From NCBI GenBank assembly GCA_964017155.1, contig OZ024861.1:49567513-49631512 (forward strand): 64,000 nucleotides of DNA, written 5' to 3'. The notes beneath the pieces were generated by a model. That model was not told the origin of the DNA. It saw only the letters and a list, made by a program, of their open reading frames with translations, and ran no database searches. Positions 62,266 to 64,000 of the stretch are shown piece after piece; positions within the stretch are counted from its first letter, which is position 1; each line of letters begins with the position of its first letter. Both the position numbers and the translations under genes were made by a program. Source of the stretch: Oasisia sp. SBJ-2009. Lineage: Eukaryota; Annelida; Polychaeta; Sabellida; Siboglinidae.

Positions 62266-62354
62266 GTGAGTCCTCTTTATGTATACCTCTTCTTCACCCA
62301 CATTGGTTTGAACTTTTTTACAGTGAAAAAATCAGTTCTTATATAGCGCAGTAA

Positions 62355-63090
62355 CTTGTTAACAGGATTGCTCATGGCAGTTAACATGATTGTACAGGGC
62401 AGTTAACAGGATTGTTCAGGGTAGTTAACAGGATTGTACAGGGCAGTTAACATGATTGTTCAGGGCAGTTAATATGATTGTACAGGGCAGTTAACATGAT
62501 TGTTCAGGGTAGTTAACATGATTGTACAGGGCAGTTAACATGACTGTTCAGGGCAGTTAACATGATTGTTCAGGGCAGTTAACATGATTGTTCAGGGCAG
62601 TTAACATGATTGTTCAGGGCAGTTAACATGATTGTTCAGGGCAGTTAACAGGATTGCACAGGGTAGTTAACATGATTGTTCAGGGCAGTTAACATGATTG
62701 TTCAGGGCAGTTAACAGGATTGCACAGGGCAGTTAACATGATTGTTCAGGGCAATTAACATGATTGTTCAGGGCAGTTAACATGATTGTACAGGGCAGTT
62801 AACATGATTGTTCAGGGCAGTTAACATGATTGTTCAGGGCTGTTAACATGATTGTTCAGGGCAGTTAACATGATTGTACAGGGCAGTTAACATGATTGTA
62901 CAGGGTAGTTAACATGATTGCACAGGGTAGTTAACATGATTGTTCAGGGTAGTTAACATGATTGTACAGGGCAGTTAACATGATTATTCAGGGCAGTTAA
63001 CATGATTGCACAGGGCAGTTAACATGATTGTTCAGGGTAGTTAACATGATTGTACAGGGCAGTTAACATGATTGTTCAGGGCAATTAACG
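62355..63090 (+). repeat. 22-bp minisatellite, about 33 copies
   Basis: Unit gttaacatgattgttcaggg, ca with variants (gtaca, gcaca, aacagg). It starts about 90 bp after the exon 43 donor. Confidence 0.97.
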
Positions 63091-63122
63091 ACAACAGTGT
63101 GACAATGGTCTAGAGTTGTTGT

Positions 63123-64000
63123 TGTTGTCACAATTCAGTTGGACATATTATTATAGCATGATCAGTAGTAACGATGTTGTTGTCACAGCACGGTTGACAG
63201 TGATGATGTTGTTGTCACAGCACGGTTGACAGTGATGATGATGTTGTCATAGCATGGTTGACAGTGATGATGATGTTGTCATAGCATGGTTGGCAGTGAT
63301 GATGATGTTGTCACAGCATGGTTGGCAGTGATGATGATGTTGTCACAGCATGGTTGGCAGTGATGATGATGTTGTCATAGCATGGTTGACAGTGATGATG
63401 ATGTTGTCATAGCATGGATGGCAGTGATGATGATGTTGTCACAGCATGGTTGACAGTGATGATGATGTTGTCATAGCATGGTTGACAGTGATGATGATGT
63501 TGTCACAGCATGGTTGACAGTGATGATGATGTTGTCACAGCATGGTTGACAGTGATGATGATGTTGTCACAGCATGGATGACAGTGATGATGATGTTGTC
63601 ATAGCATGGTTGACAGTGATGATGATGTTGTCACAGCATGGTTGGCAGTGATGATGATGTTGTCATAGCATGGTTGACAGTGATGATGATGTTGTCACAG
63701 CATGGTTGACAGTGATGATGATGTTGTCACAGCATGGTTGGCAGTGATGATGATGTTGTCACAGCATGGTTGACAGTGATGATGATGTTGTCACAGCATG
63801 GTTGACAGTGATGATGATGTTGTCACAGCATGGTTGACAGTGATGATGATGTTGTCATAGCATGGTTGACAGTGATGATGATGTTGTCACAGCATGGTTG
63901 GCAGTGATGATGATGTTGTCATAGCATGGTTGACAGTGATGATGATGTTGTCACAGCATGGTTGACAGTGATGATGATGTTGTCACAGCATGGTTGGCAG
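63123..64000 (+). repeat. 32-bp minisatellite, about 27 copies, running off the window
   Basis: Unit catggttgacagtgatgatg, atgttgtcacag. The unit ends in an acceptor-like ttgtcacag, so by analogy with exons 12 and 31 it may be built on the acceptor of the next, unseen exon. Confidence 0.97.

Noticed and set aside
388..62265. HYDIN or another ASH-repeat ciliary gene instead of CFAP47
   Set aside because: The central CH domain with its preceding W-F-x-x-x-G-W-P block and the order of flanking folds fit CFAP47; HYDIN lacks this arrangement.

Overview
The window is eukaryotic genomic DNA from a metazoan, very probably a marine invertebrate. It holds an internal part of one large gene on the + strand. 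I identify the gene as CFAP47 (cilia and flagella associated protein 47), the giant axonemal protein made of many ASH/PapD-like immunoglobulin folds with a calponin-homology (CH) domain in its C-terminal half. I traced 43 coding exons between 388 and 62265. All have AG acceptors and GT donors, and every intron phase is compatible with the next exon, so they join into one frame of about 2,199 codons with no stop. Neither the first nor the last exon is present. The human protein is about 3,200 residues, so roughly 1,000 residues lie outside the window at the two ends combined.

Layout: exons 1-25 (388-37875) encode serial beta-sandwich repeats. Exons 26-28 (38805-42205) encode an acidic/Ser-rich linker and a conserved region before the CH domain. 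Exons 29-32 (44021-46986) encode the CH domain. Exons 33-43 (47650-62265) encode further beta-sandwich repeats. The coding exons are GC-rich islands in AT-rich introns, and no second host gene is visible on either strand.

About 90% of the window is intron, and much of that is repetitive. There are tRNA-derived SINEs of two families and palindromic MITEs, several flanked by TTAA. There are also two larger terminal-inverted-repeat elements sitting in (TA)n tracts, a LINE 3' fragment that keeps a 172-codon ORF, and about 20 minisatellite or microsatellite arrays.

The most striking pattern is that many arrays touch an exon boundary and their repeat unit contains a copy of that exon's own splice site. 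They multiply the acceptor (exons 12, 31, 34, with single duplications at 1, 20, 23, 32) or the donor (exon 21 about 55-fold; exons 3 and 40 in weaker form). Where I translated the decoys, choosing one leads to an in-frame stop. Minisatellites at exon-intron junctions have, to my recollection, been described in amphioxus ('mirage' minisatellites, first at Adh). That, with the SINE/MITE style, makes Branchiostoma my best guess for the organism, but it is inference and not proven by the sequence.
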